Assembly: GCF_014193585.1 (NCBI RefSeq)
Contig: NZ_BLXY01000002.1
Span: 868,001-932,000 of the forward strand
Direction of reading: 5' to 3'
Length of the DNA: 64,000 nucleotides
Source of the DNA: Geomonas paludis
Lineage (GTDB): Bacteria; Desulfobacterota; Desulfuromonadia; Geobacterales; Geobacteraceae
The notes beneath the pieces were generated by a model. The model saw nothing but the letters and a program-made list of their open reading frames with translations. It made no database searches and had not been told where the DNA came from. Of this stretch, positions 7,708 to 17,387 are shown in pieces. The translations under genes and the position numbers were made by a program. Positions within the stretch are counted from its first letter, which is position 1, and every line of letters begins with the position of its first letter.

Positions 7708-9675
7708 TTACTGTCTTTCCGCCCACAACAGCCGGTTCCGCGGCTGCCGGACGACGCCGGAATTCCCGGCTGTCCCTGCTGTTTCACTCACCAGCCCCTT
7801 CATGACGGCGCCCTCTTCCAAAACGGCATAAAGCGCGCGTGCGGCACGGCTCAGAAGTTCCCGGGCATTGTGCGGTTGCGGCGCCAGGACCGCTATCGTC
7901 ATCAGCGCTTCCCGTATGATCCGTTCCGAGGAGGGGGCGAGCTCTTTGCCATTCAGTTTCTCCCACAGCGACGTGACGCATGCCGCGATGCCGAGCGCGG
8001 TCACCCCGCCTTCCACGGTCCTTAGATGCTCAGGGTCGTGGCGCGCGGCCATGTCCACCAGGCGGATCACCCTGTGATGCAGCCTTTCCTGTGCCCGGTT
8101 CAGCACCTGCGGCGAGCCGTCCTGCGCCATGCGCACCAGATCGCGGGAAACGGCGGCGAGAATGGACCGCATCCGCACACCGGGGTTGATGGGGACCAGC
8201 ACCGCGTAGGAAAGCCACGCGGTGCCGACACCGGCCACCATGGCCATGGCACCGATGGCGAGATCGATATTGGCGACGTTGACCGCGACTCCCGGCTGGA
8301 CCACGAAGATGAAGAAAAGGGTCGCATCGGTCGCGGCTATCATGGTGCGCGGGTACTGCATGGCTAAAAGCCCGAGCAGCACGAATGGAGCGATGACGGC
8401 GACGGTGAGGTCCGGGTCGTGGACGGCGGAGAGCAGGAATATACGGCAGAAAACGGCGGCAGCGGAGCCGGTCGCCGCACCGACGAAGATGTTACCGACG
8501 AAGTGGGCGGGATGGTCCTTGTTGGAGAAGATGGTGGCCATGATGGAAAGGGCCATCAGCATGAGCGGCCCCTTGCTCCAGCCGGTAGCGCTCCAGGTGA
8601 AGCCGACGGCGGCGATGACGAGCCCCGAGCGAAAGGCGGCCCGGCCGGCCTCGACCCAGTCCCGGTGCCGGATGAGCCGGCGCTGCGGTTCCCCTGGCGC
8701 ATCTTCGGCAACGGCTTCGAACCCTGCACGCACCTCTTCGATGGCCGCCACCAGCTTAGCAAAGGTCTGGCCCAAAAGCGGCAGGTGGGTGCGGGTTTCG
8801 CAAGCCAGGGCCGCCAGCTCGGAGCAGCCCCCCGCCGCGGGGGAGGAGGCGAACCTGGACGCGACTTCGAGAAGCTGCCCGGACATCAGTTCGCGCCATT
8901 TCCCGTGGTTCGCGTCGCCATCGCCGTGACGGTCCAGGTGCTCCGCTGCGAGGCGCCCCACCGACAGCAGGGAAAGAAGTGCCGCAATCAGGCTCTTCAC
9001 GTGGCGTTGCGTCTTTTTGAAGCCGGGGGATGCGGCTCCGGTCGCATCGACCAGGAGTTCCAGGTCGGCCAGTTCGATGAGCAGCGCCTGTTCAAGTCTC
9101 GCGACCTTGTCGGTGCGGCCGTGGCTGATCAGTTCCGACAGCCACCGCATGGCGTCGCGGATCGCCTCGCGGAGCCGCCGCTTCAGCTCCTCGCGCGGCG
9201 CAGGCGGCGTGAAAAGCGCGGTCACAACGGTGGTGACGATGATGCCCACGACGATGCAGGCGATGCGGCCGAAGGCGATCTCGGCCATGCGGGACGGGTT
9301 CATGAAGCCGCTCATGACGATGACGGCGCAGGTGCAGCCCGCCATGAGAAAGGCGTAGGAGCGCAGGCCGTGGAAGAGGTTGCCTATGCCGACGCACCCG
9401 GCGATCCAGAAAACGAGGGCGAATGTGAGAAGAAACGGGGACCTGGTGTACTGGAGAAGCAGCAGGGCAGCCACAGAGCCGAAGACGGTGCCGACCAGGC
9501 GGTAGAAGCTTTTTTCGAACAACAGGCCGCGCGTAGGCTGGATGACGATCAGTGCAGTCATGGCGGCCCAGTAGGGGTTCTCGATGCCGAAAAACTCGGC
9601 GACGCCCAGGGCGGTCAGTACGGCCAAGGTCCCGCGCAGGGCGAGGACGAGCTTCAAGCGGTGGGGCGAATTCAT
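7708..9675 (-). CDS. FUSC-family inner-membrane efflux protein (AaeB-like)
   Basis: 655 aa with the layout of the aromatic acid exporter/FUSC family: an N-terminal block of about six membrane helices (FWAA-type signature NPYWAAMTALIVIQPTRG near 32-50), a cytoplasmic helical region (~165-345), a second membrane block (~350-500) and a cytoplasmic tail. AaeB-type proteins export hydroxylated aromatic acids, usually with a membrane-fusion partner (AaeA); no such partner is adjacent. Its ATG overlaps the MarR stop codon by four bases, so the two are translationally coupled and the regulator probably controls it. Confidence 0.85.
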   Translation of the reverse strand: MNSPHRLKLVLALRGTLAVLTALGVAEFFGIENPYWAAMTALIVIQPTRGLLFEKSFYRLVGTVFGSVAALLLLQYTRSPFLLTFALVFWIAGCVGIGNLFHGLRSYAFLMAGCTCAVIVMSGFMNPSRMAEIAFGRIACIVVGIIVTTVVTALFTPPAPREELKRRLREAIRDAMRWLSELISHGRTDKVARLEQALLIELADLELLVDATGAASPGFKKTQRHVKSLIAALLSLLSVGRLAAEHLDRHGDGDANHGKWRELMSGQLLEVASRFASSPAAGGCSELAALACETRTHLPLLGQTFAKLVAAIEEVRAGFEAVAEDAPGEPQRRLIRHRDWVEAGRAAFRSGLVIAAVGFTWSATGWSKGPLMLMALSIMATIFSNKDHPAHFVGNIFVGAATGSAAAVFCRIFLLSAVHDPDLTVAVIAPFVLLGLLAMQYPRTMIAATDATLFFIFVVQPGVAVNVANIDLAIGAMAMVAGVGTAWLSYAVLVPINPGVRMRSILAAVSRDLVRMAQDGSPQVLNRAQERLHHRVIRLVDMAARHDPEHLRTVEGGVTALGIAACVTSLWEKLNGKELAPSSERIIREALMTIAVLAPQPHNARELLSRAARALYAVLEEGAVMKGLVSETAGTAGNSGVVRQPRNRLLWAERQ

Positions 9676-10136
9676 CCTTTGAGTCTCGAACGGGTTTCCT
9701 GCAACCTATGCTCCAGTCGCTCGATGAAGGCGCTGATCTGGCTGATTTCCGGTTCACTGAACCCGTCCAGGAGCTCGTGTTCCAGGGCGGAGACCTTGCC
9801 GGTAATCTCAGTCACCATCGTGCGCCCCTTGGGCGTCAGGGTGAGGAGTTTGGCCCGCCGGTCGCTGGCGTCCTCGCTCCGCTCGACGAGCCCTTTGGCT
9901 ATCAACTGGTCCAGGATGCGTGTCAGCGTGGGCCCCTCTATGCCGAGGGAGGCGGCGAGGTCTTTCTGCCTGATGCCATCGCCCATGTGGTGCAGGTGCA
10001 GCAACGGGCGCCATGCGGCGTCGGTCACCCCCAGCGACTGGAAGGCGCCATCCAGCACCTGACGCCAGCGCCTGGTCAGAAAGCCCATGCGGTACAGGAG
10101 GTTTTCCTTGTCTACTTTAGCGTTTGCGGTTGTCAT
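9672..10136 (-). CDS. MarR-family transcriptional regulator
   Basis: 154 aa with the winged helix-turn-helix of MarR proteins: a recognition region GIRQKDLAASLGIEGPTLTRILDQL followed by the wing DASDRRAKLLTLTPKG, which is the family hallmark. MarR proteins are dimers released from DNA by phenolic or other ligands. It is the first gene of the operon with the FUSC exporter and SDR, and ATAGATAG half-sites lie directly upstream, so autoregulation is likely. Confidence 0.9.
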   Translation of the reverse strand: MTTANAKVDKENLLYRMGFLTRRWRQVLDGAFQSLGVTDAAWRPLLHLHHMGDGIRQKDLAASLGIEGPTLTRILDQLIAKGLVERSEDASDRRAKLLTLTPKGRTMVTEITGKVSALEHELLDGFSEPEISQISAFIERLEHRLQETRSRLKG

Positions 10137-10141
10137 GCAAT

Positions 10142-10176
10142 ATAGATAGCATCCTATCTATTATTTTGCTATCTAT
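10142..10176. promoter_or_regulatory. Probable MarR operator
   Basis: Perfect inverted repeat ATAGATAG-N4-CTATCTAT at 10142-10161 with a third half-site CTATCTAT at 10169-10176, starting six bases upstream of the MarR ATG. The position overlaps the expected promoter/leader, fitting repression. Confidence 0.6.
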
Positions 10177-10225
10177 TTTTTTCCGACGGCATCGCGCCGC
10201 AATGCGAAGGTCAAGCACGGAGCTT

Positions 10226-10453
10226 TCAGGCAACCCGGGTCTTCTGCCGTGCGGACTTCCCTCCCGACGCCGGGCGCGGCTTCCGGAGCGTGGTGGGCGG
10301 AAAGACGGCCAGGCGCCCCAAGGCCTCCCGCACCAAGTCGGAGATGGTCATGTTCTTCCCGTTCAAAAGGCGCTCCAGGAACTTGCGTTCGGCATCGGTG
10401 ATGCGGACCGAGATGATGTTGCGCCGACAATCAAGGTCTCCATAATCGTTCAT
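10226..10453 (-). CDS. Small ribbon-helix-helix DNA-binding protein
   Basis: 75 aa. The central part (NIISVRITDAERKFLERLL, then MTISDLVREAL) fits the RHH/CopG pattern: one strand with alternating basic residues and two helices. The C-terminal ~25 residues are basic and Pro/Lys-rich, probably disordered. It is the only gene in the gap between ribBA and the MarR operon, with no toxin-like partner, so it is probably a stand-alone repressor. Target unknown. Confidence 0.6.
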   Translation of the reverse strand: MNDYGDLDCRRNIISVRITDAERKFLERLLNGKNMTISDLVREALGRLAVFPPTTLRKPRPASGGKSARQKTRVA

Positions 10454-10490
10454 ACTTCCCCCACGAGCCGCAGCGCCTTCTCCCGCCTTC

Positions 10491-11693
<1,203 letters not shown>

Positions 11694-11730
11694 GACACCC
11701 TCCTTGAGGTATTCGCGCCGGTTGAAGGTC

Positions 11731-11772
11731 GCACCACGCGCAGGGAAGCCAGGAAAACCCTGCGCGTGGTGC
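11731..11772. repeat. 15-bp perfect inverted repeat in the ribBA leader
   Basis: GCACCACGCGCAGGG (11731-11745) pairs perfectly with CCCTGCGCGTGGTGC (11758-11772) across a 12-nt loop, about 40 bp upstream of the ribBA start. There is no T run, so it is not a standard terminator. Confidence 0.6.
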
Positions 11773-11844
11773 TGTGGTCCCAGGCACTGTGTCCCGAGCC
11801 ATTTCGGAAAATACTGGTAGTCATGTTGCCGGCAGGCGGCGTTT

Positions 11845-11964
11845 CCCCCTCTCCCTCCGGGAGAGGGTCGGGGTGAGGGAGGCGCCCTGATCCGGCATCT
11901 TGCCTGGTAGCGGCGCCCTCACCCGGCCTCCGGCCACCCTCTCCCGGAGGGAGAGGGGATGGGG
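11845..11964. repeat. GC-rich palindromic dispersed repeat, copy 1
   Basis: About 120 bp with arms CCCCTCTCCCTCCGGGAGAG and CTCTCCCGGAGGGAGAGGGG and inner CCTCACCC/GGGTGAGG pairing. Related copies lie at 52533-52675, 55856-55965 and 61177-61292, all in gaps between genes. It behaves like a REP/BIME-type or non-autonomous element. Confidence 0.75.
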
Positions 11965-11987
11965 AATAACGCGAGGTCAGAGTGCCG

Positions 11988-12908
11988 TTACGCCGCGCGC
12001 AGTTTCTCCGCGAGGACCGGCGCCAGTTGCAGCACGTCGGCAACCACCATGACGTCGGCGGCCTCGCTGATGGGGGCTTCCTTGTCCTTGTTGATGGCGA
12101 CGATGAAGTCGGATTTCTTCATCCCGGCCAGGTGCTGGATGGCGCCGGAGATGCCGCAGGCGACGTAGAGCTTGGGCGATACGGTCTGGCCGGTGGTGCC
12201 GACCTGGTGGCTGTGCCCGACCCATCCGGCGTCGACCACGGGGCGGCTCGCGCCGAGCTCGCCGCCGAAGGCCTTGGCCAGGTCCGCGATGACGGCGACG
12301 TTCTCCTTCTTGCCGACGCCGCGGCCGGCGCTGACGATGATCTCCGCGCGACCCAGGTCGACCTCTTTCTTCTCGGCCGGCTCGTAGCCGACGAACTGCA
12401 GCGCCGAACTCCCCTGCGAAATCTCGATCGCCTCCACCTGCGGGGCGCCGGACTTCTGGCCGGCATAGTTGAAGGCGCCGGCCTGGACGGTGAGGACGGC
12501 GCGCGCCCCTTTCGGGCTCACGGTGCGACGCAGCTTGCCGTTGCACAGGCTCACTTCCAGCTTGCCGTCCACGATGTTGACGACCTCGGAGACCTGTCCC
12601 ACCCTCAAGGTCGCGGCCACCCGGGGAGCCAGGTCCCAGCCGTAGGAGGAGTGCGGGAAGATGATGTAGTCGGGGTTCTCCTTGAGGACCGCTGCGACCA
12701 CGATGTGCTTGTGCAGCTCGGGGCTGTACTCCCCGTATTTGTCGACGTCGGCCAGGTAGAGTTTGCCGGCCACCTGCGGGGCCTGCGCCTCCTTCCCCAC
12801 CAGGACCAGGCTCACCTCAGCCCCCAAACGCTCCGCGAAGGCCACCAGCTCGTAGCTGGTATCCAGTAATTTTCCTTCCCGCTGTTCACAGACAAGCAGT
12901 GCTTTCAT
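11988..12908 (-). CDS. etfA: Electron transfer flavoprotein alpha subunit (set 1)
   Basis: 306 aa. The C-terminal FAD-binding domain is canonical: [12 protein letters not shown] (~200), [41 protein letters not shown] and [10 protein letters not shown]. The N-terminal domain packs against EtfB. EtfAB accepts electrons from acyl-CoA dehydrogenases and hands them to a membrane oxidoreductase. It lies 11 bp after etfB on the same strand. It is closely similar to etfA at 56031-56972 but lacks that copy's ten-residue repeat-derived insertion. Confidence 0.95.
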   Translation of the reverse strand: MKALLVCEQREGKLLDTSYELVAFAERLGAEVSLVLVGKEAQAPQVAGKLYLADVDKYGEYSPELHKHIVVAAVLKENPDYIIFPHSSYGWDLAPRVAATLRVGQVSEVVNIVDGKLEVSLCNGKLRRTVSPKGARAVLTVQAGAFNYAGQKSGAPQVEAIEISQGSSALQFVGYEPAEKKEVDLGRAEIIVSAGRGVGKKENVAVIADLAKAFGGELGASRPVVDAGWVGHSHQVGTTGQTVSPKLYVACGISGAIQHLAGMKKSDFIVAINKDKEAPISEAADVMVVADVLQLAPVLAEKLRAA

Positions 12909-12919
12909 GGCTCACCTCC

Positions 12920-13696
12920 TTATTTCATGACCGTGGTCTTTTCCTTGAGTATGCCCAGCAGGCGGTCCGCGACGTCCCCCAGATCCCCCTCGAGCACGAT
13001 GCCGCCGCCGCTTTTCACCGGCGGGTAGAGCTTCTCGGTGCCGGTCGCGGCCTCCTCTTTCAAGAGGCTCGCAACCGGTACCAGCTGCAGCTCCTTCTTC
13101 TTCGCCTTCATGATGTTGGGCAGGGTCGGGTAGCGCGGCACGTTGAGGCCCAACTGGCAGGTAACCAGCGCCGGTACCGGGACCTTGACCACGCTCTTGA
13201 CGCCCCCCTCCAGCTCCCTCTTCGCGGTCACCACGCCGTCGGCGTACTCGAAGCCGACCAGGGTGCTGGCGCAGTTGTGGCCCAGGAGTTCCGCGACGGT
13301 GACGCCCACCTGCGCCGAGCCCCGGTCCTGCGACTGCATCCCGGTGAAGATGACGTCGAAGTCCTTGTCGCCCGCATAGGCGGCGATGATGTTGGCGATC
13401 TGCCACGGGTCCTTGCGGGCGCTGTCGTTGTCCTGCACCTGGACCGCCTTGTCGCATCCCATGGCGAGCGCCTTCTTGAGCGCCTCGCCGACGCGGTCGG
13501 CGCCGATGGAGAGGACGGTGATCTCGGGCTGGTTCCCCAACTGCTCCTTGAGCTGCACCGCCTGCTCGACGGCGTACTCGTCATACTCGTTCATCCTGTA
13601 GGCCAGGTCGGCCTCGTCGTACCAATCCCCCGTCCCGTTCACCTTGAAGCGGGATTCCATGTCCGGTACCTGTTTGATGCAGACTAGAATGTTCAT
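12920..13696 (-). CDS. etfB: Electron transfer flavoprotein beta subunit (set 1)
   Basis: 258 aa, usual length. It begins MNILVCIKQVPD, as most EtfB proteins do, and has the family signature near 125-180 (VTVAELLGHNCASTLVGFEY, then VPALVTCQLGLNVPRYPTLP). It forms the nucleotide-binding half of EtfAB. It lies 10 bp downstream of the damaged Fe-S oxidoreductase gene and 11 bp upstream of etfA, so the pair was probably part of an EMO-etfBA operon. It is a close paralogue of etfB at 56982-57758. Confidence 0.95.
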   Translation of the reverse strand: MNILVCIKQVPDMESRFKVNGTGDWYDEADLAYRMNEYDEYAVEQAVQLKEQLGNQPEITVLSIGADRVGEALKKALAMGCDKAVQVQDNDSARKDPWQIANIIAAYAGDKDFDVIFTGMQSQDRGSAQVGVTVAELLGHNCASTLVGFEYADGVVTAKRELEGGVKSVVKVPVPALVTCQLGLNVPRYPTLPNIMKAKKKELQLVPVASLLKEEAATGTEKLYPPVKSGGGIVLEGDLGDVADRLLGILKEKTTVMK

Positions 13697-13706
13697 GTGC
13701 GCCTCC

Positions 13707-15656
13707 CTATCGGTCGTTTAATGCCTCGGCCATTACCTCTGCGATGTCCCTTACCCGTACCTTCTCCGCCCCCTGGTCCTTGAGCCCGTCCTCCAGCATG
13801 GTCATGCAGTAGGGGCAGCTGACGCAGATGGTGTCGGGTTGCTGCTTGAGGGCTTCCTTGACCCGTTCGTGGTTGATCCTCGCTCCGGTCTGTTCCTCCA
13901 TCCACATCCTGCCGCCGCCCGCGCCGCAGCAGAAGCCGTTCTCCCGGTTGCGCTCGAAGTCGCCGGGGCTCGCCCCGGTGGCCGCCTCGATGACGGCGCG
14001 GGGCGCCGCGTAGGTGTCGTTGTGGCGTCCCAGGTAGCAGGAGTCATGGAAGAGCACCTTCCCCTGCCCTGCCTTCTTGGGCGCCTTGAGCTTGCCGTCG
14101 CCGACCAGTTGGGCGATCAGCTCGCTGTGGTGCACCACCTCCAGCTCGACGCCGTACTGCCTGTAGTCGTTCTTCAAGGTGCTGAAGCAGTGCGGGCACG
14201 CGGTGACGATCTTCTTCACGCCGCGCTCGCGGAACATCGCCACGTTGTCGCGCGCCATCTTGTCGAAGACGAACTCGTTCCCCAGGCGCCGGACGCTGTC
14301 GCCGCAGCAGATCTCGTCCTTGCCCAGGATGCCCCAGCTGATGCCGGCCCGGTCCAGGGTGGTCGCCAGGGCGAGCGTGGTCTGCTTGGCGCGGCTGTCG
14401 AAGGAGCCGGCGCAGCCGACGAAGAAGAGGTATTCGGTCTCCCCCGGTTTGAAGCTGCGCTCACCGAGGACCGAGGTCCACTTGCCGCGCTCGGAGGGGG
14501 CGATGCCCCAGGGGTTGCTGCGCTGCTCCATGTTCTCGAAGAGGTTCAAAAGCTCTTCCGGGAACCGGGCCTTTTCCTGCACCAGGTGCCGGCGCATCTT
14601 GACGATCTTGGGGAGGTGCTCGATGAGGACCGGGCAGACCGAGAGGCAGGCGCCGCATGTGGTGCAGTCCCACAGCGATTCCTCGCTGCTGGTCCCCTCC
14701 CCCTTGGGTCCGATGAGCGGCTTGCCACCCTTTTCCAGCAGGTTCACCTTGACGTCGTGGACGACGCGGCGCGGGTTCAGGGATTTCCCCGTGTTGTGCG
14801 CGGGACAGAGGTCCTGGCAGCGTCCGCATTCGGTGCAGGAGAAGGAATCCAGCAGGTCCTTCCAGGAAAACTGCTCGACGCCGCTGACACCGAACCGGTT
14901 CCCCATCTGGAACTCCTCGCGCGGCGGGACCGCCGGATGCTCGAGGTTTCTGAAGTAGCAGTTGGGGATGGCGGTCAGGATGTGCATGTGCTTGCTGCGC
15001 GGCAGCAGGTTGAGAAAAAGAAGCAACACTATCGCATGCGCCCACCAGGAGACCGAAGCGACGCCGTCCAGTGTTGCTGCAGGAAGACCCTGCAAGAAAA
15101 AGGAGACCGCCCGTGAGACACGGCTGCCACGTCTGCGACCCGGGGGCGAGGCGGGCCGCGTTCATCAGGAAGTACGCCGCCATGAGCGTCGCGATCATCC
15201 CGAGGATGAGGAGCGCCTCGCCGCTGCAGGGCTTGGTGTAGTCGTTGCCGAGATACGACGGCGCGAAAAAGAGCCGGCGCGCCAGTGCCACGAGAACGCT
15301 GACGAGCGCAAGGAGCGACACCAGGTCGAAGGCGAGTTCGAGCGGGTGGCGGATCGCTTCCGGCAGAGCGGAGAGCCCGCTTCCCGGGAAGAGCCCCTGC
15401 CACAGGAAGTCACCGTTGGCGACCAGGAGCAGCAAGAAGGCCCAGAACAGCACGAAGTGGTTCACGCCGAACGGGCGAGACAGAACGCGCCTCTGCCCGA
15501 AGGCGTAGGAGAAGACCCCGGCCAGGCGCTCGCCCGGGCGGTCGAGCGATCCTCGGCGGCGCCGGCGGTGACCAGTTGCAGGCGCTGGTAGCAGCTGTAA
15601 CAGAAGGTCAGGACGGCGACGAGCAACAACGGCATGAAGTACGGGTGGCTTTGCAT
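13707..15656 (-). pseudogene. Membrane Fe-S oxidoreductase (EMO/HdrD-like) broken by two frameshifts
   Basis: Comparison with the intact relative at 48102-50102 shows one gene spread over three frames: 15656 to ~15546 (first membrane helix), ~15546 to ~15120 (MNHFVLFWAFLLLL and further helices), and ~15120 to 13707. The last frame has two ferredoxin-type clusters (CTECGRCQDLCP, CTTCGACLSVCP) and two CCG-domain repeats (CCGD...CPHC; CYLGRHN...CCGAGGG...CPYC). Intact, it would take electrons from ETF and reduce menaquinone. The missing base near 15546 and the shift near 15120 could be real mutations or sequencing errors. The upstream etfA is also truncated, which favours real decay. Confidence 0.75.
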
Positions 15657-15679
15657 GTGATACCTCGCAAGCGGTTGAT

Positions 15680-15707
15680 GGGACTGGCCCCGCAGGCGCC
15701 TGTCCCC
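15680..15707. repeat. Single arm of the GGGACTGGCTCC-type dispersed repeat
   Basis: A 28-bp variant running from GGGACTGG to CCTGTCCCC, with CCCGCAGGCG in place of the usual CTCCGTTAGG core, between the EMO and etfA remnants. Full two-arm copies are at 17075-17180 and 40972-41065, and a single arm lies inside etfA at 56543-56573. Confidence 0.5.
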
Positions 15708-15720
15708 TTACAACTGTCGG

Positions 15721-16350
15721 TCAAACGGCGAGCCGGTCGGGGAGTCTCCCGCCGCGCTGCTCTTTCATGGTGCGCACCCTCTTGGTCAGGGCCGGCACGA
15801 TCTCGAACACGTCACCCACGATGCCGTAGGTGGCGACCTGGAAGATGGGGGCCTCGGGGTCGCGGTTGATGGCGATGACGACGTCGGAGTCCTGCATGCC
15901 GACCAGGTGCTGGATGGCGCCGGAGATGCCGCAGGCGATGTAGATCTTTGGGCGCACCGTCTTGCCGGTCTGCCCGACCTGGCGGCTGTGCGGCATCCAC
16001 CCGGCATCGACGGCGCTCCTGGAGGCGCCGACCACGCCGCCCAGTTCCGCGGCGAGCTCGTGCAGCATGGCGAAGTTCTCCTTCCCCATCAGGCCGCGCC
16101 CCCCCGAGACGATGATCTCGGCCCCGGCGATATCGATGTCCTTGCCCCCCTTGTCGCTGATCGACTCGATCACCTTGGCGAGCACGTCCTCCTCGCGCAG
16201 GCCGTACTCCTCGTTGACCACGACGCCGGTCCGCCCCGGGAGCCGTTCCGGCATGGCCATCACGTGGGGACGCACCGTCGCCATCTGGGGGCGGAAGCGG
16301 TCGCACATGATGGTGGCCATGATGTTGCCGCCGAAGGCCGGGCGTCCAAT
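15721..16350 (-). pseudogene. EtfA C-terminal fragment (ferredoxin-type EtfA remnant)
   Basis: From the junction near 16350 the frame matches the last ~210 residues of the ferredoxin-containing EtfA at 50287-51630, beginning at [15 protein letters not shown] and running through the FAD domain ([29 protein letters not shown]). The N-terminal ferredoxin domain and first Rossmann half are absent. The internal ATG at 16320 could start a 199-residue product, but it would lack the EtfB interface. No matching etfB is upstream; methyltransferase sequence is joined instead. Confidence 0.8.
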
Positions 16351-16583
16351 CTGCCGCCCGCCAACTCGTCCACGTCGAGAACACCGGCGAGCTTCCTCGC
16401 GCTGGCCATCTTCATGATACGGGCCACCTGCACCGGAAGGTCCGCCGCGTACACCCTGAAACCGGCTTCCGCCATGAAGGCGGAGTTACGCAGGGTGCCT
16501 GCACCGTAATCGAGGACCGAGCGCACCTCTTTCTTCCTGAAAAACTCCAGATATTTGCTGACACTCAGTGCTGCTGTCGCCAT
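16350..16583 (-). pseudogene. N-terminal fragment of a SAM-dependent methyltransferase
   Basis: Starting at ATG 16583, preceded by AGGAG at proper spacing, about 78 codons resemble the start of a class I methyltransferase: a lead helix ALSVSKYLEFFRKK and then SAM motif [21 protein letters not shown] (E/D-x-G-x-G variant), followed by the motif II strand FRVYAADLP. The match ends at the junction with the etfA fragment near 16350, and the frame then reads out-of-frame etfA DNA. The remaining two thirds of the gene are missing. Confidence 0.65.
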
Positions 16584-16599
16584 ATATGCTCCTGATACG

Positions 16600-16916
16600 G
16601 CGGCGAAGGCGGTGTGCCGCTCGGACCAGAAGGGGCGCCAGTCGTCGGAATCGTAGCGCGGGTCGATGTTGGGCGCGACCGCCCTCCCCCCGTGGCGCTC
16701 GACGAAACGGATCAGGGAACGTCGCACCACGTTAAGGAACTTCGAGCCGTTCCATTTCCCGGACGAGAACTCGATGGCCGAGTAGCGCTGATCTTTCGTG
16801 TAGTGGTCGGTAATGTGCCCGGTGAAGGGGAGAAAGACGCTGATCACGGAACGAGCGCCCGGGAGCCATTCCTGCGGCAGGCGGCGTCGCTGTAGGAGAG
16901 CCCGAGATTCCGTCAC
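16600..16916 (-). pseudogene. Fragment of a QueG-like Fe-S protein
   Basis: From ~16916 the translation WLPGARSVISVFLPF, SSGKWNGSKFLN, RFVERHGGRAVAPNI and WSERHTAFAA follows epoxyqueuosine-reductase-like proteins up to the point where the family continues G-x-G-T-F-G-L. The sequence then changes abruptly into the leader of the methyltransferase fragment (~16600). The [4Fe-4S] cysteine motifs of the family lie beyond the break and are absent. The expected N-terminus is also poorly preserved (GTG start, related residues in another frame upstream). Confidence 0.55.
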
Positions 16917-17074
16917 TGGTTGCCAAAGCCACTCTCAACCCCATACTGCACCTCCGACTGTTTTTGTAGTTCCCCAAAGCGTCCCCCTCCCAGCCTCCCC
17001 CCTCCGGGGGGAGGGGCGTAGACACCTGCCCAAGCGTCTTCTTTGAGGGGGCGCGGATACGTGCCCAAGGCAGA

Positions 17075-17180
17075 AGGGACTGGCTCCGTTAGGTGCCTGT
17101 CCCTCTAGCGGGACGCTCCCTTCAGCTTCAGCCACCTTCCCCAGGCCTAAGGGGACAGGCACCTGGCGGAGCCAGTCCCC
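17075..17180. repeat. GGGACTGGCTCC dispersed repeat, two-arm copy
   Basis: Arms GGGACTGGCTCCGTTAGGTG (from 17076) and CACCTGGCGGAGCCAGTCCC (to ~17179) are inverted around about 45 bp. A near-identical copy is at 40972-41065. Single arms occur at 15680-15707 and inside etfA at 56543-56573. Confidence 0.75.
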
Positions 17181-17201
17181 TCCCCCCGGACCACCAAAAT
17201 G

Positions 17202-17266
17202 AAAAAAGGCCAAGGTAGCGCCTCCCATGAGGGGTTCGCTTACCTTGGCCTCCAGTTTGTCTGGTC
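17202..17266 (-). terminator. Tandem-hairpin terminator motif, copy A (3' of cysA)
   Basis: On the minus strand: a small hairpin CCAG-acaaa-CTGG, then A, then a strong stem GGCCAAGGTA/TACCTTGGCC with an inner CCTC/GAGG helix, followed by six Ts. It begins ~120 bp past the cysA stop. Copy B (23406-23466) shares the small hairpin almost exactly while the large stem differs by paired changes. Confidence 0.7.
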
Positions 17267-17387
17267 AACCAGTTTATGATGATGAAGCTTGGGGAGCCCC
17301 ACCGTTATTGATGGCGCTGATCATAGCGCCTGGGCCTGATCAAGTCAAGCCATTTTCTATCTATCCTACAATTTTTATAGAGTGTTG

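Noticed and set aside
15721-16320. A functional 199-aa EtfA
   Set aside because: Although open from an internal ATG, it lacks the N-terminal domain and the EtfB contact surface; called a fragment.
17202-17266. SAM or other known sulfur riboswitch
   Set aside because: The motif lacks the SAM-I core (four-way junction, kink-turn) and known sulfur-related aptamer signatures I can recall; it ends in a terminator. Kept as an unnamed motif.
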